Counted from the first letter of the stretch, positions 52,701 to 61,593 are shown. The stretch: DNA of 64,000 nucleotides from an uncultured Paracoccaceae bacterium (GCA_947488175.1 CANKYO010000005.1:248001-312000); one strand, 5' to 3'. Notes: generated by a model not told the origin, from the letters alone. Translations and numbers: made by a program.

Positions 52701-53321
52701 GTGCGGTTTCTGGAATGGCTTGTGGTTGGCATGCTGGCGCTGATGGTCATCTGCGCTGTGATCCTGCCTGAGGATGCCGAAAAGGCCCGGATCATTGACG
52801 GGATCGGTAAAGGGGTCTTTGCTAGTTTTGGGCTGCTGATTCTGGGTTATTTGTGGCGCTGGAGGCGACGAAGTCGATTTGATTCCAGTTACGTTGCTCC
52901 GGCATTCGAAGTTATTGGCAAACCTGTTATTGTTGATGGTTCAAACGTGATGCATTGGGGTGGCGAACCAAGTTTAGAGGTGCTGACTAAAGTATTGAAA
53001 GAGCTCCAAAATCGAGGCTATCAACCGTTTGTCTACTTTGACGCCAACGTTGGTTACAAGCTGTTTGACCAATATGCGAACGCAACTGCGATGGCCTACC
53101 GTTTGGGTTTGCCAGAAAGCCATGTCTTTCATGCGCCCAGGCGAACAACGGCTGATGAGGTCCTGCTAAAACATGCGTCGGACGAAGGGCTGCGGGTGGT
53201 GACCAATGACCGTTTCCTGGATTGGAAACAGCGCTTTCCAAAAGTGGCCGAGAAGGGGTTCCTGATCAAGGGAATCTGGAAAGAAGGCAGCGTCATTCTG
53301 CTGGGTCTGGGCCGTGCCTGA
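52701..53321 (+). CDS. Membrane-anchored NYN/PIN-like ribonuclease domain protein
   Basis: About 206 residues from a GTG start; a TTG at 52689 would add four residues and no strong ribosome site decides. Two hydrophobic segments at the N terminus (WLVVGMLALMVICAVIL and GVFASFGLLILGYL) are followed by a basic stretch WRWRRRSR. Then comes an NYN/Zc3h12a-like fold with KPVIVDGSNVMHW, TADEVLLKHASDEG and RVVTNDRFLDW, which carry the acidic catalytic residues. It is probably a membrane-tethered endoribonuclease. The 5' half is less GC-rich than the neighbours. Confidence 0.75.
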   Translation: MRFLEWLVVGMLALMVICAVILPEDAEKARIIDGIGKGVFASFGLLILGYLWRWRRRSRFDSSYVAPAFEVIGKPVIVDGSNVMHWGGEPSLEVLTKVLKELQNRGYQPFVYFDANVGYKLFDQYANATAMAYRLGLPESHVFHAPRRTTADEVLLKHASDEGLRVVTNDRFLDWKQRFPKVAEKGFLIKGIWKEGSVILLGLGRA

Positions 53322-53571
53322 GCAACGTTCGGTGGGGTGCGCACGCTGACGGGCGGGGCGGAGGCGCCGAATCATGTGTTAACGCCGCAAAACAACGGAT
53401 TTCGCTCTGTCGGCGTCGCGTCGGATTTGCGTCGGCAAAGCGTCGGACCCCTAATTGCGAAACCACTGGTTTAACGCCCCGCACGGCGCAAGCGTAAACA
53501 CGCCGTTAAGATTTGAAACCGCCACGCGCATCCCCATATCAAATGCAAGCAACCCACAGGAGAGTGCGCCG
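53322..53571. other. 250-nt intergenic region with phased repeats
   Basis: There is no gene. It contains the second CGTCGG array (53408-53446). TTAAC occurs at 53379 and 53472 without CtrA spacing. The stretch ends with the AGGAG ribosome site of the zf-TFIIB gene. Confidence 0.5.
53408..53446 (+). repeat. Four 11-bp-phased CGTCGG direct repeats (copy 2)
   Basis: TGTCGG at 53408 and CGTCGG at 53419, 53430 and 53441 follow exact 11-nt steps and end in CGTCGGACCCC. The block shares GCGTCGGATTTGCGTCGG with copy 1 at 44426-44464. It lies 126 nt upstream of the zf-TFIIB gene on the same strand, as copy 1 does for the paiB-like gene. Confidence 0.7.
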
Positions 53572-53814
53572 ATGAAATGCCCGATTGACGGATCAACCCT
53601 TGTCATTTCCGACCGGAACGGGATCGAGATTGATTATTGCCCGCAATGTCGTGGCGTCTGGCTGGACCGGGGCGAGTTGGACAAGATCATCGAACGGTCA
53701 CAATCCGTGATGCCACCGACGCCGCCGCAACAGGGCCATGGTGATCGCGACGACTATCGCGGCAAACCGCGCAAGAAAGACAGCTTTCTGTCGGAAATGT
53801 TCGATTTCTTCTGA
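53572..53814 (+). CDS. zf-TFIIB domain protein
   Basis: An 80-residue protein. MKCPIDGSTL, then YCPQCRGVWLDRGELDKIIE (residues 22-41), is the TFIIB-type zinc-binding module with Cys3, Cys23 and Cys26. The tail is Pro/Gln/Gly/Asp-rich and ends KKDSFLSEMFDFF. AGGAG lies 9 nt before the ATG. It is convergent with, and immediately adjacent to, the HugZ-like gene. Probably a small zinc protein of unknown role. Confidence 0.88.
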   Translation: MKCPIDGSTLVISDRNGIEIDYCPQCRGVWLDRGELDKIIERSQSVMPPTPPQQGHGDRDDYRGKPRKKDSFLSEMFDFF

Positions 53815-54276
53815 TCAGAGATCGCTGGGTGTCAGCCGACACGCCTTGCCGAAGCCGCCGTTCAGATGGATGTCTGTCGGGGTGAGCCGGAACATCAGGA
53901 AATCGGTGAAATCGTAGTAGAGTTGCGCCTTTGGTATGGCGTTCAGCCATTTTTCTTTCTGGGCGGTTTTGTCGGCTTCGGTCGCGGTGCACATGAGCGT
54001 CATGCGCGGGTGGGTGAGCGGGTCGCCTTTTGCGCCGGGTTCACCGATCAAGGCGGCGCAGGCGGGGTTGGCCTGCAGCGCTGTCGTGTGGGTTGACAGG
54101 GTGGAGATGAGCGTCAGCAGGCTTCCCTGGTCGGCCAGCATGGCGACGCGGGCGACGTAAGGGGCGCCGCTTGGCAGCGAGACGGCAAGGGCGCCGAAGC
54201 GGGTTTGGGTCAGCAGGTCACGGGCGAGATTGCGCGCTTCGTCATCGGTGGGGTTTACGGGATCGCGCTTGGCCAT
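53815..54276 (-). CDS. HugZ/pyridoxamine-oxidase-like split-barrel protein
   Basis: A 153-residue FMN-binding split-barrel protein. It has LTQTRFGALAVSLPSGAPYVARVAMLADQGSLLTLISTLSTHT and RMTLMCTATEA, as in the HugZ/PNPOx-like family, whose members include haem-degrading and F420/FMN enzymes. It lacks a C-terminal DUF2470-like extension, so haem use cannot be assumed. It lies 1 nt after the upstream secreted-protein gene. Confidence 0.83.
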   Translation of the reverse strand: MAKRDPVNPTDDEARNLARDLLTQTRFGALAVSLPSGAPYVARVAMLADQGSLLTLISTLSTHTTALQANPACAALIGEPGAKGDPLTHPRMTLMCTATEADKTAQKEKWLNAIPKAQLYYDFTDFLMFRLTPTDIHLNGGFGKACRLTPSDL

Positions 54277-54277
54277 A

Positions 54278-54706
54278 TCAGGACAGTTGATCTGCCGGGC
54301 AGTCGCGGAAGGCCTTGATCGCGGGGCCGATGCCCGCCAACGGCATGGCGAGGAACGTGTCGCCGGAGGCTCCCATCGCTATGGTGTTGAACTCCAACCC
54401 GTTGAGAACATTGCCGAAGCCGCGATCCTTGACCGTCAGGCTGCGGCCATCGGGGCTGAGGATATGCTGGTCGGTTTGAATGGCGATGGAGCGCCCGCCG
54501 TCGAAGGCCATACCGAAGACGGGGGCGTCGGGCCACTGGCCGTCCGCGAGGGTCAGGGTGATGGTGTATTCGGGCAGGGACGCGTCATAGGTGACGGTGA
54601 TTTCGCCTGCGTCGCTTGTGTTGGTCAGCGTGCAGATCGGGGCGGAGGAAAACTCCCACGCGGCGGCGGGAGAGGCGATGAGGGTGAGGACGAGAGCGAG
54701 GCGCAT
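54278..54706 (-). CDS. Hypothetical periplasmic protein
   Basis: A 142-residue product from ATG 54706, beginning MRLALVLTLIASPAAAWEFS, a short signal peptide cut after AAA. The mature domain is beta-rich, with CTLTNTSDAGEITVTYDASLPEYTITLTL, and one further Cys near the C terminus (DCPADQLS), possibly forming a disulfide. The ribosome site is weak. It is in an operon with the HugZ-like gene. Family not recognised. Confidence 0.72.
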   Translation of the reverse strand: MRLALVLTLIASPAAAWEFSSAPICTLTNTSDAGEITVTYDASLPEYTITLTLADGQWPDAPVFGMAFDGGRSIAIQTDQHILSPDGRSLTVKDRGFGNVLNGLEFNTIAMGASGDTFLAMPLAGIGPAIKAFRDCPADQLS

Positions 54707-54752
54707 GCTGGGAAGGTAGCTGGTTTGTGGGGATAGCAAGGGGCACGTCACC

Positions 54753-55106
54753 CTATGCGTCGATCCGCATCATCAGCGCCATGGCCGCCAGTGCGCAGGC
54801 GACCCCCAGATATTCCCGGGCCGCCATCTGTTCGTCGAACCACACTACACCCATGCCGCAGAGCGCCAGCAAGGTCAGCATGGAATAGGCGACACTGGCC
54901 TGCGCCAGCGTGACGTGCCGCATCGCATAAAACCAGAAGATGGCGGAGATGCCGTAGATCAGGCAACCGGCGAGGACATAACCCGACCAGAAGGGCTTGC
55001 CGTCATCGGCGGCCAGTTTGATCAGATAGTCGCCGACAATCACGATAGTGGCCGTGAGAAATGCGAATGAGAAACCAAATAAAATATGCACCATGTATCC
55101 GCCCAT
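54753..55106 (-). CDS. Small four-helix membrane protein, SMR/EamA-like
   Basis: A 117-residue integral membrane protein with four hydrophobic helices: a half-EamA/SMR plan. GYVLAGCLIYGISAIFWFYAMRHVTLAQASVAYSMLTLLALCGMGVVWFDEQM resembles half-EamA/small multidrug resistance transporters, but the essential N-terminal Glu of SMR efflux pumps is not obvious. GGAG precedes ATG 55106; ATG 55094 is an alternative. Probable small-molecule transporter or flippase subunit. Confidence 0.78.
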   Translation of the reverse strand: MGGYMVHILFGFSFAFLTATIVIVGDYLIKLAADDGKPFWSGYVLAGCLIYGISAIFWFYAMRHVTLAQASVAYSMLTLLALCGMGVVWFDEQMAAREYLGVACALAAMALMMRIDA

Positions 55107-55375
55107 TCTGGAAAGCTCCGCTATAGTCTGCGGGGCGGGTTAATGGGCGTGAGGGTGGCAGATGGAGGTGGATGTGGCGAGTAGGGAAAGGCTTACTTTT
55201 TTGAAGGGCTGAGGGCAACGGCCGACCTAGAGGACGCTCGGGGCAGGTTGTGTGATGCGGAGTGTGTGCCAATAGACCGACGGTGGTTTTGGAGGGTGAC
55301 GTTGTAAAAGAGGCCTCCGGGGGAGGTCGCCCGCTGCCCGGTCTATCGACCGGGCGGAATGGATACCGGTGAAGG
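55107..55375. other. 269-nt gene-free region with GC-rich hairpins
   Basis: GCCCGGTC (55336-55343) pairs perfectly with GACCGGGC (55348-55355) around TATC. CCTCC/GGAGG (55314-55318 and 55322-55326) forms another hairpin close by. The minus-strand frames that cross the region have no start signals and overlap the SMR-like gene. It could hold a small RNA or the 3' end of the small gene at 55376; I cannot assign it. Confidence 0.4.
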
Positions 55376-55624
55376 TTACCCCAACTTCTCCCAAACAAAT
55401 ATTGCAACGTTGATGCAGGTTGCAATCGTGACCACAAGTGTCATCCAAAAAATGCCAGCGGTAAGTCGGTCCATCTTTTGGGCGTAGCTCTCCATCTTAC
55501 GTGCCCGTAATTCTTCCAAATAATAGCTAACGCCGACCGCAGTGTTTTGAGCAGCATTGTCATGACGTTTGATAATTTCATCATCGGTCTGCTCTTTGAG
55601 ATCTTTGATTGAATGAGCCATCAT
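55376..55624 (-). CDS. Small membrane-anchored hypothetical protein downstream of uvrB
   Basis: An 82-residue product (or 81 from the second ATG), directly adjacent to the uvrB stop. The N-terminal half is charged and helical (SIKDLKEQTDDEIIKRHDNAAQNTAVGVSYYLEELRAR) and the C-terminal half is a single transmembrane helix (GIFWMTLVVTIATCINVAIFVW). Codon use is less GC-rich than in uvrB. A tail-anchored membrane protein of unknown function. Confidence 0.65.
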   Translation of the reverse strand: MMAHSIKDLKEQTDDEIIKRHDNAAQNTAVGVSYYLEELRARKMESYAQKMDRLTAGIFWMTLVVTIATCINVAIFVWEKLG

Positions 55625-57811
55625 CTACCGCTTCCCGCCATACCGCGATTTTCCACCGCGCATTCCGCCGCGTCCGCCGGTGCTCCGCCCCGAAGATTTC
55701 TGCGCATCTCCAACTGCTTTATCCACGGCTTGTTGCCGTGCCATCGGGTCGTCGTGGATCACCAGATCGACGGTTTCAAGCCGTTTGACCTCGTCTCGCA
55801 GTCGCGCGGCCTCTTCGAATTCGAGGTTCTCGGCCGCTTTGCGCATATCCGTCCGTAGTCCGTCGAGCACGGCTTGCAGGTTCGCCCCGGCCATGGGTTT
55901 GTCGACCTTTGCGGTGACGCGGTTCATATCCACGTCGCCCTTGTAGAGGCCGGCGAGGATATCCTCGACATTTTTCTTGACCGTTTGCGGGGTGATCCCG
56001 TGTTCTTCGTTATAGGCCAGTTGCTTGACCCGGCGGCGTTCGGTTTCCTTCATCGCCCGTTCCATGGAGCCGGTGATGCGGTCGGCATACATGATGACGC
56101 GACCATCGGCGTTGCGCGCGGCGCGGCCCACGGTTTGGACGAGGGAGGTTTCTGACCGCAGGAACCCTTCCTTGTCAGCATCAAGGATCGCGACCAGCCC
56201 GCATTCGGGAATATCCAAACCTTCGCGCAGCAGGTTGATCCCGATCAGCACGTCGAAGGCCCCAAGGCGCAGGTCGCGCAGGATCTCGATCCGCTCGATC
56301 GTGTCGATGTCGGAGTGCATATAGCGGACGCGGATGCCCTGTTCGTGCATGTATTCGGTCAGGTCTTCGGCCATGCGTTTGGTGAGCGTCGTGACCAGTG
56401 TGCGGTAGCCGTCGGCGGCGACCTTGCGGACCTCATCCAGCAGGTCGTCGACTTGCATTTCGACAGGCCGGATTTCAATCTCCGGGTCGATCAGGCCGGT
56501 GGGGCGGATGATCTGTTCGGTGAAGACGCCGCCTGCCTGTTCCAGTTCCCATGCGGCGGGGGTGGCGCTGACGAAGACGGATTGCGGGCGCATGGCGTCC
56601 CATTCTTCGAATTTCAGCGGCCGGTTGTCCATGCAGGACGGCAGCCGGAACCCGTGTTCAGCCAGCGTGAATTTGCGCCGGTAGTCGCCTTTGTACATGC
56701 CGCCGATTTGCGGGACGGAGACGTGGGATTCATCCGCAAAAACAATGGCATGGTCGGGGATGAATTCGAACAGCGTGGGGGGCGGTTCGCCGGGGGCGCG
56801 GCCTGTGAGGTAGCGCGAATAGTTTTCGATGCCGTTGCAAACGCCGGTCGCCTCCAGCATCTCAAGGTCGAAATTTGTGCGCTGTTCCAGCCGCTGGGCT
56901 TCGAGCAGTTTGCCATCGGCGACCAGTTGGTCGAGCCTGATGCGCAACTCCTTTTTGATGCCCTGGATTGCCTGCTGCATCGTGGGGCGAGGGGTCACAT
57001 AGTGGGAATTCGCGTAGATGCGGATTTTCTCGAACGTGTCGGTTTTTTCGCCGGTGAGCGGGTCGAATTCGGTGATGTTTTCGAGCTCCTCGCCGAAGAA
57101 GGACAGTTTCCAGGCGCGATCGTCAAGGTGGGCGGGCCAAACCTCTAGGCTGTCGCCGCGGACCCGGAAGCTGCCGCGCTGGAAGGCCTGATCGTTACGC
57201 TTGTATTGTTGGGCGATGAGGTCGGCCATGATCTTGCGCTGGTCATAATCGTGGCCTACATGCAGGTCCTGCGTCATGGCGCCGTAGGTTTCGACCGAGC
57301 CGATGCCGTAGATGCAGGAGACGGAGGCGACGATGATCACATCGTCCCGTTCGAGCAGCGCGCGGGTGGCCGAATGGCGCATCCGGTCGATCTGTTCGTT
57401 GATCTGGGATTCCTTTTCGATATAGGTGTCCGACCGCGCGACATAGGCCTCTGGCTGGTAATAGTCGTAGTAGCTGACGAAATATTCGACGGCGTTTTCC
57501 GGAAAGAACCCTTTGAATTCGCCGTATAATTGCGCCGCCAGGGTCTTGTTCGGGGCCAGGATGATGGCAGGCCGCTGGGTTTCCTCGATCACCTTGGCCA
57601 TGGTGAAGGTTTTGCCCGTGCCGGTGGCGCCGAGCAGGACCTGATTGCGTTCACCGTCCATGACCCCCTGCGCCAGTTCACGGATCGCCGTCGGCTGGTC
57701 GCCTGCCGGGTCGAAATCGGTGGACAGGACAAACGGCCTGCCGCCTTCCAGCTTTTCGCGGGTTTTGACATCGGGGGCGGGGTTGGACAGGTAGACTTCG
57801 GCTTCGGACAT
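55625..57811 (-). CDS. uvrB: Excinuclease ABC subunit B
   Basis: UvrB is the damage-verifying helicase-like subunit of nucleotide excision repair. Walker [11 protein letters not shown] is at residues 61-70; the [11 protein letters not shown] beta-hairpin, [34 protein letters not shown] and QTVGRAARN blocks are present. The C-terminal UVR motif [24 protein letters not shown] binds UvrC. At 728 residues it has a short Ser/Gly/Arg-rich tail. A possible SOS box is upstream. Confidence 0.98.
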   Translation of the reverse strand: MSEAEVYLSNPAPDVKTREKLEGGRPFVLSTDFDPAGDQPTAIRELAQGVMDGERNQVLLGATGTGKTFTMAKVIEETQRPAIILAPNKTLAAQLYGEFKGFFPENAVEYFVSYYDYYQPEAYVARSDTYIEKESQINEQIDRMRHSATRALLERDDVIIVASVSCIYGIGSVETYGAMTQDLHVGHDYDQRKIMADLIAQQYKRNDQAFQRGSFRVRGDSLEVWPAHLDDRAWKLSFFGEELENITEFDPLTGEKTDTFEKIRIYANSHYVTPRPTMQQAIQGIKKELRIRLDQLVADGKLLEAQRLEQRTNFDLEMLEATGVCNGIENYSRYLTGRAPGEPPPTLFEFIPDHAIVFADESHVSVPQIGGMYKGDYRRKFTLAEHGFRLPSCMDNRPLKFEEWDAMRPQSVFVSATPAAWELEQAGGVFTEQIIRPTGLIDPEIEIRPVEMQVDDLLDEVRKVAADGYRTLVTTLTKRMAEDLTEYMHEQGIRVRYMHSDIDTIERIEILRDLRLGAFDVLIGINLLREGLDIPECGLVAILDADKEGFLRSETSLVQTVGRAARNADGRVIMYADRITGSMERAMKETERRRVKQLAYNEEHGITPQTVKKNVEDILAGLYKGDVDMNRVTAKVDKPMAGANLQAVLDGLRTDMRKAAENLEFEEAARLRDEVKRLETVDLVIHDDPMARQQAVDKAVGDAQKSSGRSTGGRGGMRGGKSRYGGKR

Positions 57812-57843
57812 GAAACTGTTCCTTGAGGCAGAGGTCTATAATT

Positions 57844-57858
57844 GTTCTTCTTTTGGTC
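57844..57858. promoter_or_regulatory. Possible LexA (SOS) box upstream of uvrB
   Basis: GTTC (57844-57847), seven bases, then GGTC (57855-57858), one mismatch from the alphaproteobacterial LexA site GTTC-N7-GTTC. It lies 33-47 nt before uvrB. On the minus strand a TTGAAC box (57865-57860) with an AATTAT box (57842-57837) 17 nt on could be the promoter it overlaps. Confidence 0.4.
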
Positions 57859-58015
57859 CGGTTCAACCCCGCATGCTGACAGGTGGTGTCAGGAGGGTGC
57901 ATTGGTTGACGCGGCGCAGTGGCGGCGGGTTGGGCATTGCGGCGCTTGACGGGGCGGGCTTGGGCGGCCACTGATTGTTTTCAGTTTCCATTCCACACTT
58001 TTTGGGCGGGTTGAT

Positions 58016-59761
58016 ATGCCGACATATCTGGAGGGGATCGCAGTCCAGTTCTACCGGGGCATCGGACCAGAAACCCAATACATCGCGCCGTTTTCGGAGA
58101 TGAATTTCTTTGTGGGGGCGAATAACGCCGGGAAGTCGGTTGTTCTGAATTTGATCAAGGATCGGTTGCCCTTTGATGCCGTTAGGAACACATCGCGACA
58201 TACGCCTACTTCGGTCGATGCATATCGCGGTGCAGAGACTGGTGAATTTTTGGTATCAATTGGTATTGCTACAACAACATTCAAAGAAAATGCCCTCAAT
58301 AATATGGGAACGGTCGATACGCGATTTGGGATCGATCCGGAAGAAGTATTTGGCCGTCTGACCGAGGCGATGCAGAAGAATGGCTGCATCTGGACAAAGC
58401 GTGAGAACGCAACAGAGCGATTAGGATATCTCGAGGAATTGGACTATGAGCGGTTGATGCGATTGTTCGATGATCGAACATGGCGAGATATCAACAAAGC
58501 AATACTTAAATCCGGCATGACACATACAAAGCATTTGGCTAAGTCAGCCACTGCTCGGCTATTTAGCGGGCAAGTCGTGACGATACCTCAGCGGCTTGTT
58601 ATACCGGCAAAAAGAGAACTTGATGCAACCTCCAATTCATTTAGTGATTTATCTGGTAGGGGCCTGATTTCGCATTTGGCTGAGATTCAAAATCCAGACC
58701 ACGACGAACGCCACCGCAGAGATGAGTTTGATCAAGTCAACGAGTTCGTCAGAGTAGTTACAGGCAAACCCGACGCAAAACTTGAGGTGCCGAACCACCG
58801 TGAGCATTTGCTGGTGCATATGGACAACAAAGTATTGCCGTTGTCCTCTCTCGGCACAGGCATTCACGAGGTGATCTTGATCGCCGCTTTCTGCACAATT
58901 CACCAGAAGAAGATCATGTGTATCGAGGAGCCGGAAATTCACTTGCATCCGGTGTTGCAGCGCAAGTTGATCCAGTACCTGCAACAACATACCAAAAACC
59001 AGTATTTCATCGCCACCCATTCCGCAGCTTTCATCGACACGCCCGGCGCCTCTGTTTTTCACGTGCGCAATGACGGGGTGCAGACCTATGTCACTTCTGC
59101 CGTCCGTGCGGGGGACAAGCGCAAGATTTGCGATGATCTGGGTTGTCGTGCGTCTGACATACTGCAGTCAAATGCCGTGATCTGGGTCGAGGGACCCTCG
59201 GACCGGATTTATGTCAGGCATTGGTTGAACTCTGTGAACCCTGGTTTGAGAGAGGGCGTTCACTACACGATCATGTTTTACGGCGGTGGCCTCATCAGCC
59301 ATTTGAGCGCTGACGAGGATGCATTGGAGCAGTTCATTCGGTTGCGCCAGTTGAATAGGAATGTGGCGATGATTGTAGACAGCGACAAACACGCACCGCG
59401 AGCGAAGCTGAAACCGGCGGTGACGCGGCTAAAGACAGAGATGGCGGATGGTGCTGGCCTGATCTGGATCACCAAGGGCCGCGAGATCGAGAATTACGTT
59501 GATCCTGAGCAGTTGCATGCAGCGTTAAAACAGATTCATCCAAGGGTGTACGGCGGACAGGTGGGAATCGGCCCTTATGAGCACGCCTTTCACTTTCGCA
59601 AGAAGGGATCGGATGCGATTTATGCTGACGCCGACAAGGTTGGCGCGGCTGGGATTGTTTGCAGCAAGGAGGCCCAATTGGACATACTTGACCTGAGGGC
59701 CCGGGTACACGCGTTGACGAGAATGATCGAGAGGGCAAATGGGCTGGACAGATCGAAATAG
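58016..59761 (+). CDS. OLD-family-like ATPase with C-terminal Toprim nuclease domain
   Basis: A 581-residue protein. Walker A GANNAGKS is at residues 34-41, the SMC/ABC-like signature LSSLGTG follows a long linker, Walker B IMCIEEPEIHLHP is near 300-312 and the H-loop is IATHSAAFID. The Toprim domain has VIWVEGPSDRIYVRHWL near 387-403, the D-x-D MIVDSDKH near 451-458 and REIENYVDP later. This order matches OLD-type nucleases, many of which serve in phage defence. GC content is clearly lower over the first two thirds than in the flanking uvrB and lipB, indicating acquisition. No helicase partner gene is beside it. Confidence 0.88.
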   Translation: MPTYLEGIAVQFYRGIGPETQYIAPFSEMNFFVGANNAGKSVVLNLIKDRLPFDAVRNTSRHTPTSVDAYRGAETGEFLVSIGIATTTFKENALNNMGTVDTRFGIDPEEVFGRLTEAMQKNGCIWTKRENATERLGYLEELDYERLMRLFDDRTWRDINKAILKSGMTHTKHLAKSATARLFSGQVVTIPQRLVIPAKRELDATSNSFSDLSGRGLISHLAEIQNPDHDERHRRDEFDQVNEFVRVVTGKPDAKLEVPNHREHLLVHMDNKVLPLSSLGTGIHEVILIAAFCTIHQKKIMCIEEPEIHLHPVLQRKLIQYLQQHTKNQYFIATHSAAFIDTPGASVFHVRNDGVQTYVTSAVRAGDKRKICDDLGCRASDILQSNAVIWVEGPSDRIYVRHWLNSVNPGLREGVHYTIMFYGGGLISHLSADEDALEQFIRLRQLNRNVAMIVDSDKHAPRAKLKPAVTRLKTEMADGAGLIWITKGREIENYVDPEQLHAALKQIHPRVYGGQVGIGPYEHAFHFRKKGSDAIYADADKVGAAGIVCSKEAQLDILDLRARVHALTRMIERANGLDRSK

Positions 59762-59778
59762 CCGAGGCTGCCCCGCCC

Positions 59779-60423
59779 CTACATCATTTTCGCAAATGTC
59801 TGCCTCAGCGCCACGTCCAGATCCGTCATTGTTACCGGCAGGCCGAGGTCCACGAGGCTGGTCACACCGTGCTGGCTGATCCCGCAGGGGACGATCCCGT
59901 CGAAATGGCTCAGGTCCGGGTCAACGTTGATCGACAGCCCGTGGAATGACACCCATTTGCGCAGGCGGATGCCGATGGCCGCGATCTTGTCTTCGGCTGG
60001 GCTGCCATCGGCCTGCAATGGCTTGTCGGGCCGTTCGACCCAGACGCCAACCCGGCCCTCCCGGATTTCACCCTTCACATTGAACGTGTCCAGCATCGCA
60101 ATGACCCAGTTTTCCAGGTCCTCGACGAACTTGCGTACATCCCGTCCGCGCTTGCCCACATCCAGCATCACATAAACCACCCGCTGCCCCGGCCCATGAT
60201 AGGTGTATTCACCGCCGCGCCTTGCGTCGAAGACAGGAAACCGGTCAGGGTCGATCAGGTCGGCGGGTTTCGCCGAGGTTCCGGCAGTATAAAGCGGAGG
60301 GTGTTCGAGCAGCCAGATACATTCATCCGCCGTGCCTTGCGCGATGGCGTTAACGCGCGTTTCCATCACCGTTAGCGCATGCGCGTAATCGGTCAATCCG
60401 TCGCTGATGATCCAGTCTACCAT
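59779..60423 (-). CDS. lipB: Octanoyl-[ACP]:protein octanoyltransferase
   Basis: LipB transfers octanoyl groups to lipoyl domains. The 214-residue protein has [64 protein letters not shown] with the active-site Cys, and the Lys of the [15 protein letters not shown] block. It is convergent with the OLD-like gene and next to tRNA-Leu. Confidence 0.96.
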   Translation of the reverse strand: MVDWIISDGLTDYAHALTVMETRVNAIAQGTADECIWLLEHPPLYTAGTSAKPADLIDPDRFPVFDARRGGEYTYHGPGQRVVYVMLDVGKRGRDVRKFVEDLENWVIAMLDTFNVKGEIREGRVGVWVERPDKPLQADGSPAEDKIAAIGIRLRKWVSFHGLSINVDPDLSHFDGIVPCGISQHGVTSLVDLGLPVTMTDLDVALRQTFAKMM

Positions 60424-60529
60424 GGGGTTTGGGTAACGCTGCGTGTGCCGCTTGCCAAGGGTGCGATTTCCCTATTGGAAAAGCAAACGCCCTCGTCTAT
60501 GTACGCCGCACTTACCAGCCTGTGGACAT

Positions 60530-60616
60530 GCGGTCGTGGCGGAATTGGTAGACGCGCAGCGTTGAGGTCGCTGTGAGGTAACACTCGTGGGGGTTCGAGT
60601 CCCCCCGACCGCACCA
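60530..60616 (+). tRNA. tRNA-Leu (anticodon GAG)
   Basis: An 87-nt class II tRNA. The acceptor arms GCGGTCG (60530-60536) and CGACCGC (60606-60612) pair perfectly, followed by A and an encoded CCA. The D-arm is GGCGGAATTGGTAGACGC, the anticodon arm CAGCG-TTGAGGT-CGCTG gives GAG, and a variable arm TGAGGTAACACTCG and T-arm GGGGGTTCGAGTCCCCC follow. Confidence 0.97.
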
Positions 60617-60763
60617 GCGCCGTGGAGCGCTTAGCATGGCTGGAGTGGGGTGCTGTTTTCGGACTTTGTCGTGACCGCTTGCCAAGCCTGTTGCTTTGCA
60701 TCGGTGAAAAGATGATGGCGGTAACATGTGCACGCTGCTCGATCTATCTCTTCTGTAAGGAAT

Positions 60764-60792
60764 CAAAAAAGGGCGGGATGACCCGCCCTTTT
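60764..60792 (-). terminator. Rho-independent terminator of the YccA gene
   Basis: AAAAGGGCGGG (60767-60777) pairs with CCCGCCCTTTT (60782-60792) around ATGA. On the minus strand the stem is followed by further T residues. It lies 25 nt after the YccA stop codon. Confidence 0.85.
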
Positions 60793-60816
60793 GTATTCTT
60801 ATCGCCGGAAGTCCGG

Positions 60817-61593
60817 TTATTCCTGTCCCATGAAGTAGAGCAGGAACTGGAACATGTTCAAGAACGAGATGTAGAGGCTGAGCGCGCCGTCGAAGGCGGC
60901 TTTGTCCATCCACTCCTGATCTGCGGCAGCTGCATGCTCCACATAGGTGTTTTTGATCTGCTGCGTGTAAGCAGCGGTCAAGCCGGCGAACAGCACGATA
61001 CCGATCGAGGCGATCGCGAACATCATCGCGTCAGACTGCAGGAACAGGTTCACGATGATTGCAGCCAGAAGACCGATCACACCCATGATCAGGAACGTCC
61101 GCATCGGCGCCAGATCCTTTTTGGTCACATAGCCGTAGAGGCTAAGACCGGCAAAGGCGATTGCGGTGACCAGGAAGGTCTGCGTGATCGAGTATGGCGT
61201 GTAGACCAGAAAGATTGAGCTGAACGATACACCGATGACCGCAGCGAAGGCAAAGAAGCCAAGCTGTACAGCCGCCGCTGACCCACGCTGCAGCAATGCG
61301 CCCCAGCCAAAAAGGATAAAGGCCAGAGGTGCAAAGAAGATAACCCAGCGCAGCGGGCTGGCATAAAGCGCCACGCCAAGCCCGGTCAGGTACTGGCCAT
61401 CACGCAGAGCGTAAGTCGCATTTGTCGGATCGCTTGTGACCGCAAGACCGGCAATTGCCCATGCCGCCACGGCAGTGATCAGCATGCCCACGGACATTGT
61501 GCCGTAGACCTTGTTCATATGAGCGCGCAAGCCCTCATCAATAGCGGCCGCGCGGACCCCGCCGACCGTTTTCATTGTCTCGTATTGAGCCAT
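60817..61593 (-). CDS. Bax inhibitor-1/YccA family membrane protein
   Basis: A 258-residue membrane protein with about seven helices. The N-terminal THMNKVYGTMSVGMLITAVAAWAI-like segment (MNKVYGTMSVGMLI) and a late DFLNMF-like block (LYISFLNMFQFLLYFMG) match the BI-1/TMBIM family, whose bacterial members modulate FtsH or act as Ca2+ leak channels. It ends QE and has its own terminator. Role here is unassigned. Confidence 0.92.
   Translation of the reverse strand: MAQYETMKTVGGVRAAAIDEGLRAHMNKVYGTMSVGMLITAVAAWAIAGLAVTSDPTNATYALRDGQYLTGLGVALYASPLRWVIFFAPLAFILFGWGALLQRGSAAAVQLGFFAFAAVIGVSFSSIFLVYTPYSITQTFLVTAIAFAGLSLYGYVTKKDLAPMRTFLIMGVIGLLAAIIVNLFLQSDAMMFAIASIGIVLFAGLTAAYTQQIKNTYVEHAAAADQEWMDKAAFDGALSLYISFLNMFQFLLYFMGQE

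Noticed and set aside
55003..55437. 144-codon minus-strand frame covering the gene-free region and the SMR-like gene
   Set aside because: It overlaps the real SMR-like gene in another frame and has no ribosome site or motif.
58016..59761. Gabija (GajA) assignment for the OLD-like gene
   Set aside because: No UvrD-like GajB helicase gene is adjacent; the next gene is lipB on the other strand.
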